This document shows, one piece after another, positions 8,270 to 15,490 of a stretch of 64,000 bases of DNA. A program made the translations under genes and the position numbers. The notes beneath the pieces are model-generated. The model made no database searches. It saw only the letters and a list, made by a program, of their open reading frames with translations, and was not told the DNA's origin. Origin of the DNA: Methanobrevibacter sp. (GTDB lineage Archaea > Methanobacteriota > Methanobacteria > Methanobacteriales > Methanobacteriaceae); contig JAFRFB010000052.1 of NCBI GenBank assembly GCA_017434555.1, positions 1 to 64,000 of the forward strand, given 5' to 3'. Positions within the stretch are counted from its first letter, which is position 1. Each line of letters begins with the position of its first letter.

Positions 8270-8608
8270 TTATATTTTTTTTAATTCATCAACCTTTTCT
8301 AGAGCATAATTAGTAACATATAATGATTCTTTACGAATTAAACCCATAGTAAACTCATTATACTCCTCTAATAAACAAATATCCTCTGAATCTAATTTAA
8401 CAAAAGTTACACTAACTTTTCTAGTTAAAATATCTAAAAATTCCTTAAAATTCTTAGCATTAGCACTTGCACGTATACGATCAATGAAGAATTTATGTGC
8501 TGACTTAACACTAATCTTACTCCAAGGTATCTGTAAATAAATTCTAGCAAGAATAATAGCTAATTTCTCCTCTAAATCATCCTCAATTTTATCATCCACC
8601 AACATCAA
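8270..8608 (-). CDS. cas11: putative type IV small subunit Cas11
   Basis: 112 residues, predicted all-helical, no cysteine cluster. The sequence alone does not identify it. The position between csf1 and csf2 and the size match the Cas11 small subunit of type IV-B loci, which packs along the belly of the Csf2 filament. Spacing to the neighbours is 24-33 nt in the same direction. Confidence 0.65.
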   Translation of the reverse strand: MMLVDDKIEDDLEEKLAIILARIYLQIPWSKISVKSAHKFFIDRIRASANAKNFKEFLDILTRKVSVTFVKLDSEDICLLEEYNEFTMGLIRKESLYVTNYALEKVDELKKI

Positions 8609-8641
8609 CTTTTTTCAACTCCTTTTTCATATTATTTTTTT

Positions 8642-9277
8642 TTAATCCTCCAAATACAATGCCAAATCCCATACCGGATTATCGACATTACATTTAATAT
8701 ACTCTAAAAAATCTCTAGCTTTATTTCTACCAAACTTTTTAACAATTTCACGATAATGATGCATTTCCAAATCACCAGTTTCAAATACATTCTTAGGTAT
8801 TTTTAAATTTCTTAACTGTTTAATAAAATCCATCATAGTATATAATGTGTCTAATTTAACTCTAACAATATCATAATCTATTAAGAAATTAATCTCATTT
8901 TTATTGTTTTCATTGTATACTTCATTCATTCTTATCCAACCAATTTTTTGCCATGTTTTAGTAAGATAAATATAAAAAGGTTTATCAGGTAAATTATAAA
9001 CAATGTCCTTTGCATTTTTCTTTTTGAATTTTATTAATTCATCTTCAGTTAATAGAAACATAGTGCGCCTATATTCATTACTATTTTTCACAAGATAATT
9101 ACACTCTGGACAAATTACTTCACCATAGCTTATGTATTCAGCACATGTGAAATTACCACTAAATTTCTTTTTAAATCCATTTGTAGTATGTTTTTTACAT
9201 ATACAACAATCTCCTTCTAATTCCCCTTCCTCGGGAGATACCTTTATAGTATTACATAACATTTCACTAAAAATCAT
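8642..9277 (-). CDS. csf1: type IV CRISPR Csf1 (zinc-finger large subunit)
   Basis: 211 residues. It starts FSEMLCNTIKVSPEEGE and carries two cysteine pairs, CCIC (near residue 25) and CPEC (near residue 57), with a further cysteine between. RRTMFLLTEDEL and PDKPFYIYL follow, in the order seen in Csf1 proteins. Csf1 is the Cas8-like subunit defining type IV systems; four cysteines bind zinc. First gene of the operon, with its own promoter at 9331-9350 and a GGATGAGGTG ribosome binding site. No DinG helicase, Cas6 or array is near, which points to type IV-B. Confidence 0.82.
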   Translation of the reverse strand: MIFSEMLCNTIKVSPEEGELEGDCCICKKHTTNGFKKKFSGNFTCAEYISYGEVICPECNYLVKNSNEYRRTMFLLTEDELIKFKKKNAKDIVYNLPDKPFYIYLTKTWQKIGWIRMNEVYNENNKNEINFLIDYDIVRVKLDTLYTMMDFIKQLRNLKIPKNVFETGDLEMHHYREIVKKFGRNKARDFLEYIKCNVDNPVWDLALYLED

Positions 9278-9330
9278 TTTTTATTTTTTTACACCTCATC
9301 CAATACTCAATTAAAATATTATTTAATAAT

Positions 9331-9350
9331 AATATAAATATTTTATGGTA
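9331..9350 (-). promoter_or_regulatory. BRE/TATA promoter of the csf operon
   Basis: Minus strand reads ATACCATAAAATATTTATATT, one of a family of similar promoters in the window. It lies about 55-75 nt upstream of the csf1 start. Its upstream flank is the U-rich end of the gene at 9390-10649. Confidence 0.6.
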
Positions 9351-9389
9351 TAAAAATTAAAAATATTAACAAAAAAAGAAAAAAATAGT

Positions 9390-10649
9390 TTAGATTAAAG
9401 TCGACTGCACATTACTCTCAAAATCCACACCATACTCCTCATCTAAAGTTTTCTTAGCCAAATCATCATCAGTAACCAACCAATCCAAACCCTGATTAAT
9501 AACTTTCTCCTTAAGCTTCATCAAATCAACACTAGACACTTTCCTATTCTTCTTACTAACTTCATCACGATACTGATAACACCACCTATAACCTTTCTTA
9601 AAGGAATTACCATACTCCTTACTAACACGGAGAAAACCAGTACTAGAATAAGGACCATGAAACTTCTCATACCGTCTATTCAACTCAACAGTTTCCTCTG
9701 CCTTATCTTTATCAACAATATACCATGGCAAACCTTCAGATTTAACTTTTTCTTTTAAGTTATTTAAATCAACATTAGATATAATTCTCCTGTGCCCGTC
9801 ATCTTCACGGAAGTCATATTTAAAAATAAAACCTTGAGTAACTTCTTTTTCTTTTTTGGTATAAACTCTATAGAAACCTGTGAAATTAGGATTCCCATTA
9901 TTATACATTTTATTATCTTCAATAATTTGATTTAATGTTTCTTTTGCATTTTCTTCATCAATTATCATCCAAGGTAAATTTTTAGATTTAACTATTTTTT
10001 CGAGTTCAAGGAAATTTGTTCTTGAAATAGCTTTTTTCTCACCATTTTCAATATATTGATATTTCCAACTGTAACCTTGATCCATATTTTCATCAATATT
10101 CTTACTAACTCTATAATAACCAGTTTTATTGTCACGAGTATGATTAATATCTTTATTTTTTTTATTTACTCTATCCGATAATTCTGCTTTTTCTTTATCA
10201 ATTATTTTCCATTCCAAACCTTTATTTATTACATTCTCTTTCAAAATATCTAAATCAACACTATTTATTCGCCGATATTTATTATTATCGATATAAACGT
10301 ATGCCCATGAAAATCCTTGACTTAGATTAGGTGAATTACATTTACAAACCCTATAATACCCTGTAGTATTATGGTGGTGTTCTCCACCTTTTGTTAGATT
10401 ATAACCATTAGGTTCCAGAGTATCATATTTTTCTATGAATTTAATTTCTTCCACATATAATTCTTCAAAAGAGCATTCCTTAAGGATAGTGAAAGTAAAA
10501 TTATTTTTACCGATTTCATGAATTATTTTACTCACACGAGTTCCATTTTCACGTAAGTGTTCGTTCCATCTTCTGTTAATATTTTTTGATGCTCCTATGT
10601 ATGCTTTACCATTGATTTTATTTGTTATTTTATATATTCCACAAGTCAT
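9390..10649 (-). CDS. GIY-YIG endonuclease with four TGYYRV repeats
   Basis: 419 residues. Residues 1-90 form a GIY-YIG nuclease domain (GIYKITNKINGKAYIG, Arg in NRRW, Glu in EEIKFIEKYD, then GYNLTKGG). Four copies of a repeat of about 65 residues follow, each starting TG(Y/F)xRV and containing GYxWxYxY, a strand pair, and a helix ending near GLxW-I-D-A. The same repeat occurs in the genes at 17584-19509 and 44983-45306. A DNA-binding role for the repeats is likely by analogy with AP2/NUMOD domains. The protein ends in QSTLI, shared with the methylase-like proteins. It has its own promoter at 10697-10716 and an AGGAGG ribosome binding site directly before the ATG. Confidence 0.88.
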   Translation of the reverse strand: MTCGIYKITNKINGKAYIGASKNINRRWNEHLRENGTRVSKIIHEIGKNNFTFTILKECSFEELYVEEIKFIEKYDTLEPNGYNLTKGGEHHHNTTGYYRVCKCNSPNLSQGFSWAYVYIDNNKYRRINSVDLDILKENVINKGLEWKIIDKEKAELSDRVNKKNKDINHTRDNKTGYYRVSKNIDENMDQGYSWKYQYIENGEKKAISRTNFLELEKIVKSKNLPWMIIDEENAKETLNQIIEDNKMYNNGNPNFTGFYRVYTKKEKEVTQGFIFKYDFREDDGHRRIISNVDLNNLKEKVKSEGLPWYIVDKDKAEETVELNRRYEKFHGPYSSTGFLRVSKEYGNSFKKGYRWCYQYRDEVSKKNRKVSSVDLMKLKEKVINQGLDWLVTDDDLAKKTLDEEYGVDFESNVQSTLI

Positions 10650-10696
10650 TTCGACCTCCTATTTACTATATAGATAATATAATATTATACTATTAC

Positions 10697-10716
10697 AATA
10701 TATAAATATTACCATA
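10697..10716 (-). promoter_or_regulatory. BRE/TATA promoter
   Basis: Minus strand reads TATGGTAATATTTATATATTG, about 55 nt before the ATG of the GIY-YIG gene. Confidence 0.55.
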
Positions 10717-10789
10717 ATATAAAATAAACATATAAATATATGAACTAACAAAATAAAAATTATAAAACTAAAAAATAGTGTGAGGCATT

Positions 10790-10921
10790 ATGACAAAAAC
10801 AAAATTAGCAATTAACATTGACAAAGGATTAAAAAAAGAATTCCAAATGAAAGCATTAAGCGAGGACAAAACAATAACAGAAATATTAATCAAATATATA
10901 AAAGAATACGTTGAAAAATAA
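10790..10921 (+). CDS. small ribbon-helix-helix protein
   Basis: 43 residues. It begins with a short basic strand (KTKLAINIDKGL) followed by two helices (KKEFQMKALSEDKTITEIL and LIKYIKEYVEK), the ribbon-helix-helix pattern of CopG/ParG-type DNA-binding proteins. A GTGAGG sequence precedes the ATG. It is on the plus strand, convergent with the yhhQ gene and divergent from the GIY-YIG gene, so a local transcriptional regulator is likely. Confidence 0.75.
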   Translation: MTKTKLAINIDKGLKKEFQMKALSEDKTITEILIKYIKEYVEK

Positions 10922-10942
10922 AAAAATAAAAGGATATAAGTT

Positions 10943-11620
10943 TTAAGATAAACTCATATCCATTTCATTCGATTTTGTCCATTTAACCGCACGATAAGTA
11001 ATTGGTTGTAGGAATGTCTCAATAAGAACTTTCATTACATACTGAGTAAGTATAAAACCCATTAAATTTAGTGTTGGCATAGTACCAACAAAAGCTATGG
11101 AAATAAATAATATAGTATCAATAGCTTCACCGAATATAGTAGAACCAATTGTCCTGATAAATAAATACTTACTATTTGTTAATTTTTTAATTAATACCAT
11201 AGTTTTTGCATTTACCCATTGTCCGCAAATATATCCTATCAAACTTGCAATGACAATCCTTGGTACGAAACCAAAAACATATTCAAGACTAGCCTGAGCT
11301 ACACCAAATGTTACAGGATCATATGGTAAAAGTATTGCTACTGTACCTACAATAACCATGAACACTTTCATACCCATACCTAATAATGCTGTTTTAATCA
11401 TAGTTTCAAAACCAAAACATTCGGTTATAACATCCGCCGCAATATACACGGCGACAAATAAGACACATCCAGCTTCTATTGTAAAATTACCCCATGTACA
11501 AACCTTTGTTGCAAGTAAATCAGATAATACTCCGGCTACTGCAAATAAGGTTATCATTAAAATCTTTTTCTGATTAAAATCTAATCTAAAATAATTTCTA
11601 AAATTCTCAAATTCTATCAT
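10943..11620 (-). CDS. yhhQ: queuosine precursor transporter (VUT/YhhQ family)
   Basis: 225 residues with about six membrane segments. The family pattern is clear: LLATKVCTWGNFTIEAG, YIAADVITECFG, an IGYICGQWVNAK helix and IRTIGSTIFGEAIDTILF. YhhQ proteins import the 7-deazaguanine precursor preQ0/preQ1. It overlaps the dpdA-like gene by 4 nt, so import and use of the deazapurine are encoded together. That link to DNA modification is inference from synteny with a known pathway. Confidence 0.9.
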   Translation of the reverse strand: MIEFENFRNYFRLDFNQKKILMITLFAVAGVLSDLLATKVCTWGNFTIEAGCVLFVAVYIAADVITECFGFETMIKTALLGMGMKVFMVIVGTVAILLPYDPVTFGVAQASLEYVFGFVPRIVIASLIGYICGQWVNAKTMVLIKKLTNSKYLFIRTIGSTIFGEAIDTILFISIAFVGTMPTLNLMGFILTQYVMKVLIETFLQPITYRAVKWTKSNEMDMSLS

Positions 11621-12354
11621 TTTTGTTTTTTCCTCCAGTATTTTTTGTAGTGTTCTTGTTTTTTTCTCCAGTCGAGGAAGCTTAGGATTAGTCTTTCTTC
11701 TCCTGTTAGGCTTTCTCTTGTTATTTTTTTGCCTTGGAATCTTCCGTATACTACGCTGAACATCCAGCTTGCACTGTCTACGCTGTCGAATGGTACATTT
11801 TCGAGGATGTATTTTCGTGTTCCTCCTAGTCCATGTATCATGCAGTCATTATCATGTGCTTCTTTTGCAAACTTAATCAGGTCTTTGTCTGGTATTCCTT
11901 CTATTGGTAGGCAGGATATTGATACGTAATCATAGTTTCGGCACATTTTTTGGTAGTTTTTGTATCCTCTGTTTTTGTGCCATACTGGTATGATTTTATC
12001 TGTTGTTTCTTCGAGTATTCGTCTTAATCGTAGGACGTTTTTGTATCCGATTCGGTTGTCTATGTCCATTTCGAAGTATCCTTGCACATTGGGCTGGTCA
12101 TATTTTCGTATGAATTCACTGTATTGTATTGTGTATTCTTCGAAGTTAGCGTTTTGTGCTGTGTGGAAAGTATGTGCTCCACTATCAATTAATATATTAT
12201 CGATTCGTGGTTGTATCTCCAAGTATTGTTTCAATTTTGTTTTCTGCCTTGTATAATAATAGCTGAATAAGTGATTGTATGCTTGTAGTGTTGGATGTTG
12301 TAGTGTGTAGTTTATGAATGCTTGTGTTTCTGATGCAGCTAAGTATATTTTCAT
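11617..12354 (-). CDS. dpdA: DpdA-like DNA guanine transglycosylase
   Basis: 245 residues of a TIM-barrel TGT-like protein. LIDSGAHTFH, FEMDID, PVWHKNRGYKNY, DYVSISC, HGLGGTRKYIL and FDSVDSASW follow the order seen in viral DpdA proteins, which swap guanine in DNA for preQ0 or a derivative. The conserved Asp residues in IDSGAH and SVDSAS are candidates for the catalytic acids. It is shorter than tRNA TGTs and lacks a PUA domain. It overlaps its neighbours by 4 nt on both sides (yhhQ and a ParB-like gene). Confidence 0.87.
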   Translation of the reverse strand: MKIYLAASETQAFINYTLQHPTLQAYNHLFSYYYTRQKTKLKQYLEIQPRIDNILIDSGAHTFHTAQNANFEEYTIQYSEFIRKYDQPNVQGYFEMDIDNRIGYKNVLRLRRILEETTDKIIPVWHKNRGYKNYQKMCRNYDYVSISCLPIEGIPDKDLIKFAKEAHDNDCMIHGLGGTRKYILENVPFDSVDSASWMFSVVYGRFQGKKITRESLTGEERLILSFLDWRKKQEHYKKYWRKKQK

Positions 12355-13052
12355 GAATTACTCATCCTGCAATTGTACCCCTGACTTATTAGGTTGTCGT
12401 ATTCGGTTACCATTTCGTCTTCTGTGTCGAAGATTAATGTTATATGGTAGTAGCCAGGTACTTTTTCGGATTCACTTATGTTTTCTTCAGTTTCCAAGTA
12501 TTCGTCATTATTTTCGTTTTCATCAATAGTTTCAACGGTATTATTGGATGAATTATTTGTGGTTTTAGTTTTTTCATCAGTTGTGAATTCTATTTTATCC
12601 ATTAAACCGATGTATTCTAATTCTTCATCGTAACTGTTGAAACCTGTTAAATCTAAATCGAAATCTATTTCTTTTAAGTCTTTGAATACTTCACCTAATT
12701 TAGTTAAATCCCATTCACCATTGATACGGTTTAATGCTAGGTTTAATGCTTTTTCCTTACTTGTATCATCGAGTATTAAGTCTTCGTCTATGAACACCCA
12801 TCCGATATCACCTAATCTTATTAGGTTTAGTTCTGCATAAAGATTATTATCAATCATGTATTGGTCTAATAGTACATCGTATCTTTGATGTCCTCCAATA
12901 ATTGTATTATTGTTTAGGTTTATTATTATTGGATCTACTAGACCGAATTCTTTTATACTATTAGTTAGTTTTGTTTTTTCATCACTTGTCATTACACGCG
13001 GATTATAATTGGCTGGTGTAATATCAGTGATTTTTATTTTCTCAAAATCCAT
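12351..13052 (-). CDS. ParB-like protein partnered with dpdA
   Basis: 233 residues. The N-terminal half is a ParB/sulfiredoxin fold: ITPANYNPRVMTSDE, FGLVDPIIIN, IIGGHQRYDVL, then ALNLALNRINGEWDLTKL, typical of phage ParB proteins. An acidic low-complexity linker (residues 150-200) leads to a short C-terminal domain. DpdB of bacterial dpd clusters contains a ParB-like ATPase domain needed with DpdA, so this is a candidate functional equivalent, supported by the 4-nt overlap with dpdA. It is a paralog of the plus-strand protein at 14443-15066. Confidence 0.82.
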   Translation of the reverse strand: MDFEKIKITDITPANYNPRVMTSDEKTKLTNSIKEFGLVDPIIINLNNNTIIGGHQRYDVLLDQYMIDNNLYAELNLIRLGDIGWVFIDEDLILDDTSKEKALNLALNRINGEWDLTKLGEVFKDLKEIDFDLDLTGFNSYDEELEYIGLMDKIEFTTDEKTKTTNNSSNNTVETIDENENNDEYLETEENISESEKVPGYYHITLIFDTEDEMVTEYDNLISQGYNCRMSNS

Positions 13053-13075
13053 AACAACTTTCTTAATATTTTTTT

Positions 13076-13303
13076 TTAATAATCGAGGATGTCACGTATT
13101 GCTTGTTCCCTTAAGCGATATGCTTCGATATCCTCACAATCAACACTTTTATTCATAATGTCACGTACTATTCTTAAATCTTCCACGATTACGGGATTCC
13201 ATAATTCACCAGTAGTCATATTTTTAAGATAGTAGACTTTGTTTTTCCGTATTATAATGTATTTCATAACTTTTTTTTTATTCAAAATCACTCCAAATTC
13301 CAT
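13076..13303 (-). CDS. small unknown protein
   Basis: Up to 75 residues. The internal ATG giving MKYIIIRKNKVYYLKN (13267) is the more natural start, although a GGAGTGA lies well upstream of it, nearer a TTG. It has a beta-rich N-terminus and a charged helix (LREQAIRDILDY) at the end. It lies just upstream of the ParB/dpdA/yhhQ genes in the same direction and may be cotranscribed. Confidence 0.6.
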   Translation of the reverse strand: MEFGVILNKKKVMKYIIIRKNKVYYLKNMTTGELWNPVIVEDLRIVRDIMNKSVDCEDIEAYRLREQAIRDILDY

Positions 13304-13432
13304 TTTTTAGTTTTTTATTTTTTGAAGAGAAAAATATAATCAAAATACTTTTTTTTATTCATTTATTTTTATTCAAATCCAGCTAAAAACATCATATTTT
13401 GTTTTTATAGTGGAGGATTTTAATTGAGAGGA

Positions 13433-13627
13433 CTATTTATTATTTGCCTCCTCATTCTCCAAATCCTCCACTATTTTAATAAAATATTTGTGTTTTGGAT
13501 GTTGGAAATTGAATAAAAAAAAAACTCCAAAAAAAAATTTTAATATTTTTTTTTCTTCAGTTACTTTTTTTTCATATTTTTTCTTTTGAAGGATAAAACA
13601 CCTGTATACATTTGTGTTCCCCTTCAT
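13433..13627 (-). CDS. doubtful small ORF
   Basis: 64 residues, Lys-rich with a Phe-rich stretch (FFFGVFFLF). The sequence is low in complexity and the homopolymer runs could generate it by chance. A GTGA-type sequence near 13636 and a promoter at 13673-13689 make expression possible. No function is suggested. Confidence 0.35.
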   Translation of the reverse strand: MKGNTNVYRCFILQKKKYEKKVTEEKKILKFFFGVFFLFNFQHPKHKYFIKIVEDLENEEANNK

Positions 13628-13634
13628 TACTCAC

Positions 13635-13657
13635 TTTAACACGCCTTTCACGTTAAA
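13635..13657. promoter_or_regulatory. inverted repeat before 13433-13627
   Basis: TTTAAC and GTTAAA flank an 11-nt spacer, about 20 nt downstream of a TATA box. This is a possible operator for the leftward transcript that leads to the ParB/dpdA/yhhQ genes. Confidence 0.4.
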
Positions 13658-13938
13658 ATGGAATCTCCACAAGTTACATATATAAGTAATAAATAAATCG
13701 AATAATATTACCTACGTAAGTCACACGTACATGAACAATATAGTAAAACAAACCATTATGGACATTAATCTATAAAAAAACATTAAAATTAACCTTATTT
13801 CACAAACCAATTACCATAATATTATAGGATACAAGATTAATTTACCCCACATAACCTACAGATACAAGGAAAAGTGTGATACTCGTGTATACAAGTATAT
13901 AAACTTAACCCTTAATTTTTGAATGGTGAGAGTCAATA
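13658..13938. promoter_or_regulatory. divergent promoter region
   Basis: About 280 nt without a gene between divergent transcription units. A minus-strand TATA (ACTTATATATGTAAC) lies at 13673-13689. A plus-strand TATA (AAGTATATAAACTT) lies at 13893-13906, followed about 20-25 nt later by the plus-strand leader. The rest is AT-rich with no repeat array that would mark an origin. Confidence 0.55.
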
Positions 13939-14013
13939 ATGAGAGAGAAGAGGCAAAATTATACTAATGATGAATGGAACAATAAACCCAACAATAAATT
14001 ACCAACAAAGTAA
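13939..14013 (+). CDS. possible 24-residue leader ORF
   Basis: MREKRQNYTNDEWNNK followed by NPNNKLPTK-like residues, preceded by GGTGAGAG 6-8 nt upstream, a better ribosome binding site than that of the longer gene starting at 13967, which it overlaps in another frame. It may be a leader for translational coupling, or a chance frame. Confidence 0.3.
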   Translation: MREKRQNYTNDEWNNKPNNKLPTK

Positions 14014-14446
14014 TATCCGAGTAAAAAAATGCAAAGACTGCACACAAACGGAATGCACTAAACTATACGACCACCACCACGACCTACACTACAGTGAAAC
14101 CTGTGGAACAGTCATACTACAATCCAACACCTACCACGTAGACTACTACAGCGACCCAGACTACTGGGAAAAACAATACCAAAAACGCGAAGAAGCAAAG
14201 CAAAAACGAGAAATAATCAAAGTAATACAAGAAGAACTAGGAATCAACTACCAAATACACGAAGACGGAACAATACAATTACCCAACCTAACCAGTAAAC
14301 AAATCAACAGATTAACCTACCTATGCGAAGGCACACCATTCAAATTAACACCAGTACAAATCCATGATGAAAACAATACTTACTTAGGCTTAAAATACAT
14401 TATAAAAAAAGAAAAAAAAGAAAATAAGGAGAAAAACTATAAATGA
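13967..14446 (+). CDS. Cys/His-rich protein, unknown
   Basis: 159 residues. The N-terminal third has CKDCTQTEC and a DHHHDLHYSETC segment, a plausible zinc site. A charged helix (YWEKQYQKREEAKQKREI) and a C-terminal region of strands and short helices follow. Its codons use C in the third position more than most genes here. It overlaps the ParB gene at 14443 by 4 nt and is one of only three clear plus-strand genes, so the pair forms a separate cassette. Confidence 0.75.
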   Translation: MMNGTINPTINYQQSNIRVKKCKDCTQTECTKLYDHHHDLHYSETCGTVILQSNTYHVDYYSDPDYWEKQYQKREEAKQKREIIKVIQEELGINYQIHEDGTIQLPNLTSKQINRLTYLCEGTPFKLTPVQIHDENNTYLGLKYIIKKEKKENKEKNYK

Positions 14447-15066
14447 CAAGTGAAACAATAGAAACTAGTACAATAAAAATAACCGACATAGTACCAGCAA
14501 GGTACAATCCAAGAAAAATAAGTGCTGAAGATTATCAAAAACTAAATGATAGTATAAGTGAATACGGTCTAGTGGATCCAATCATAATCAACATAAACAA
14601 CAACCGTATAATCGGAGGACACCAAAGATTCGATGTATTAATGAACCAATATCTCGCAGGTGATAAAGATTATGAAACATTAACATTAATAAAACGTGGG
14701 GACATAGGTTGGTTATTCATTAATGAGGACTTAGTTGTTAAAGATTTAAACCATGAAAAAAGCTTAAACATAACACTAAACAAAGTACAAGGTGAATGGG
14801 ATTCCGAGAAATTAGAGATGTTACTAAATGACCTTAGTACAGAAGGCTTAGACCTGAGCCTAACCGGTTGGAGTAAAAACGAAATAAAAGAACTATCAAA
14901 AGAAATAGATTTAAGTCCATTCGGTAAAAATGGTGAAGCATTAGAAGACCCATTAAATGATGAAGAGGAAAGTAAAAAAGAAGTGAGTAATATTAGAAAC
15001 AAGAAAGAAATAAGTTGTCCATTCTGTGGAGCCGTTTTCATGGAGGATGAAGGTATTGATGAATAA
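14443..15066 (+). CDS. ParB-like protein with C-terminal zinc knuckle
   Basis: 207 residues. ITDIVPARYNPRKIS, YGLVDPIIIN and RIIGGHQRFDVL define the ParB fold, followed by KSLNITLNKVQGEWDSEKL. The C-terminus has CPFCG; only one cysteine pair is present, so zinc binding would need dimerisation or is lost. It is close to the minus-strand ParB protein at 12351-13052 in its first 130 residues, with the ends replaced. It is translationally coupled to the gene at 13967. Confidence 0.85.
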   Translation: MTSETIETSTIKITDIVPARYNPRKISAEDYQKLNDSISEYGLVDPIIININNNRIIGGHQRFDVLMNQYLAGDKDYETLTLIKRGDIGWLFINEDLVVKDLNHEKSLNITLNKVQGEWDSEKLEMLLNDLSTEGLDLSLTGWSKNEIKELSKEIDLSPFGKNGEALEDPLNDEEESKKEVSNIRNKKEISCPFCGAVFMEDEGIDE

Positions 15067-15078
15067 TCATATTCTTTT

Positions 15079-15429
15079 TTAGGATAGTAATCTTATGATT
15101 ACATCCTCATATGATTCATTAGGATTAATCTTCAAATCAAGTAACCTATCCTTAGTTCCTTGACTAATACGAATATTAGTAGAATATGATTGATAATCAT
15201 TACTCATCATATACTCTGCAAGTTTATCAGTAACCTCCTTTAACAAGGAACTATTTTTATTATTGGATTCTTCAATTTCAATTAATGCGGATTCCTTAAG
15301 GTAACCATCAATAACCATCTGCCCAATAATATATCTTAGTGTCCGTGTTGGTATATTCCTGTTATAATTTTCATGTAATTGTTTGTGGATTGTTGTGAAA
15401 ATCCACCGGTCGTATTTTAAAATATTCAT
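15079..15429 (-). CDS. putative regulator with RHH-like end
   Basis: 116 residues. The N-terminal region (YDRWIFTTIHKQLHEN, IPTRTLRYIIGQMVIDGYL) resembles a winged helix. The last 35 residues (STNIRISQGTKDRLLDLKIN, then SYEDVIIRLL) have the strand-helix-helix pattern of VapB/RHH proteins of methanogens. It is convergent with the ParB cassette, 12 nt apart. No toxin partner is adjacent, so a plain regulator is preferred. Confidence 0.65.
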   Translation of the reverse strand: MNILKYDRWIFTTIHKQLHENYNRNIPTRTLRYIIGQMVIDGYLKESALIEIEESNNKNSSLLKEVTDKLAEYMMSNDYQSYSTNIRISQGTKDRLLDLKINPNESYEDVIIRLLS

Positions 15430-15490
15430 ACTAAAATATATTATGATTAATCATGTATACGATTTGTGCAAGAGAGCAAATGTGAACTAA

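Noticed and set aside
6657-9277. Type III (Csm/Cmr) CRISPR set
   Set aside because: RAMP proteins are present but there is no Cas10, and the zinc-finger first gene and CysH neighbour fit type IV.
13658-13938. Replication origin
   Set aside because: Divergent promoters explain the stretch; no iterons, strong palindromes or replication initiator gene nearby.
14670-15041. Minus-strand frame inside the ParB cassette
   Set aside because: Ser/Leu-rich shadow of the ParB gene on the plus strand.
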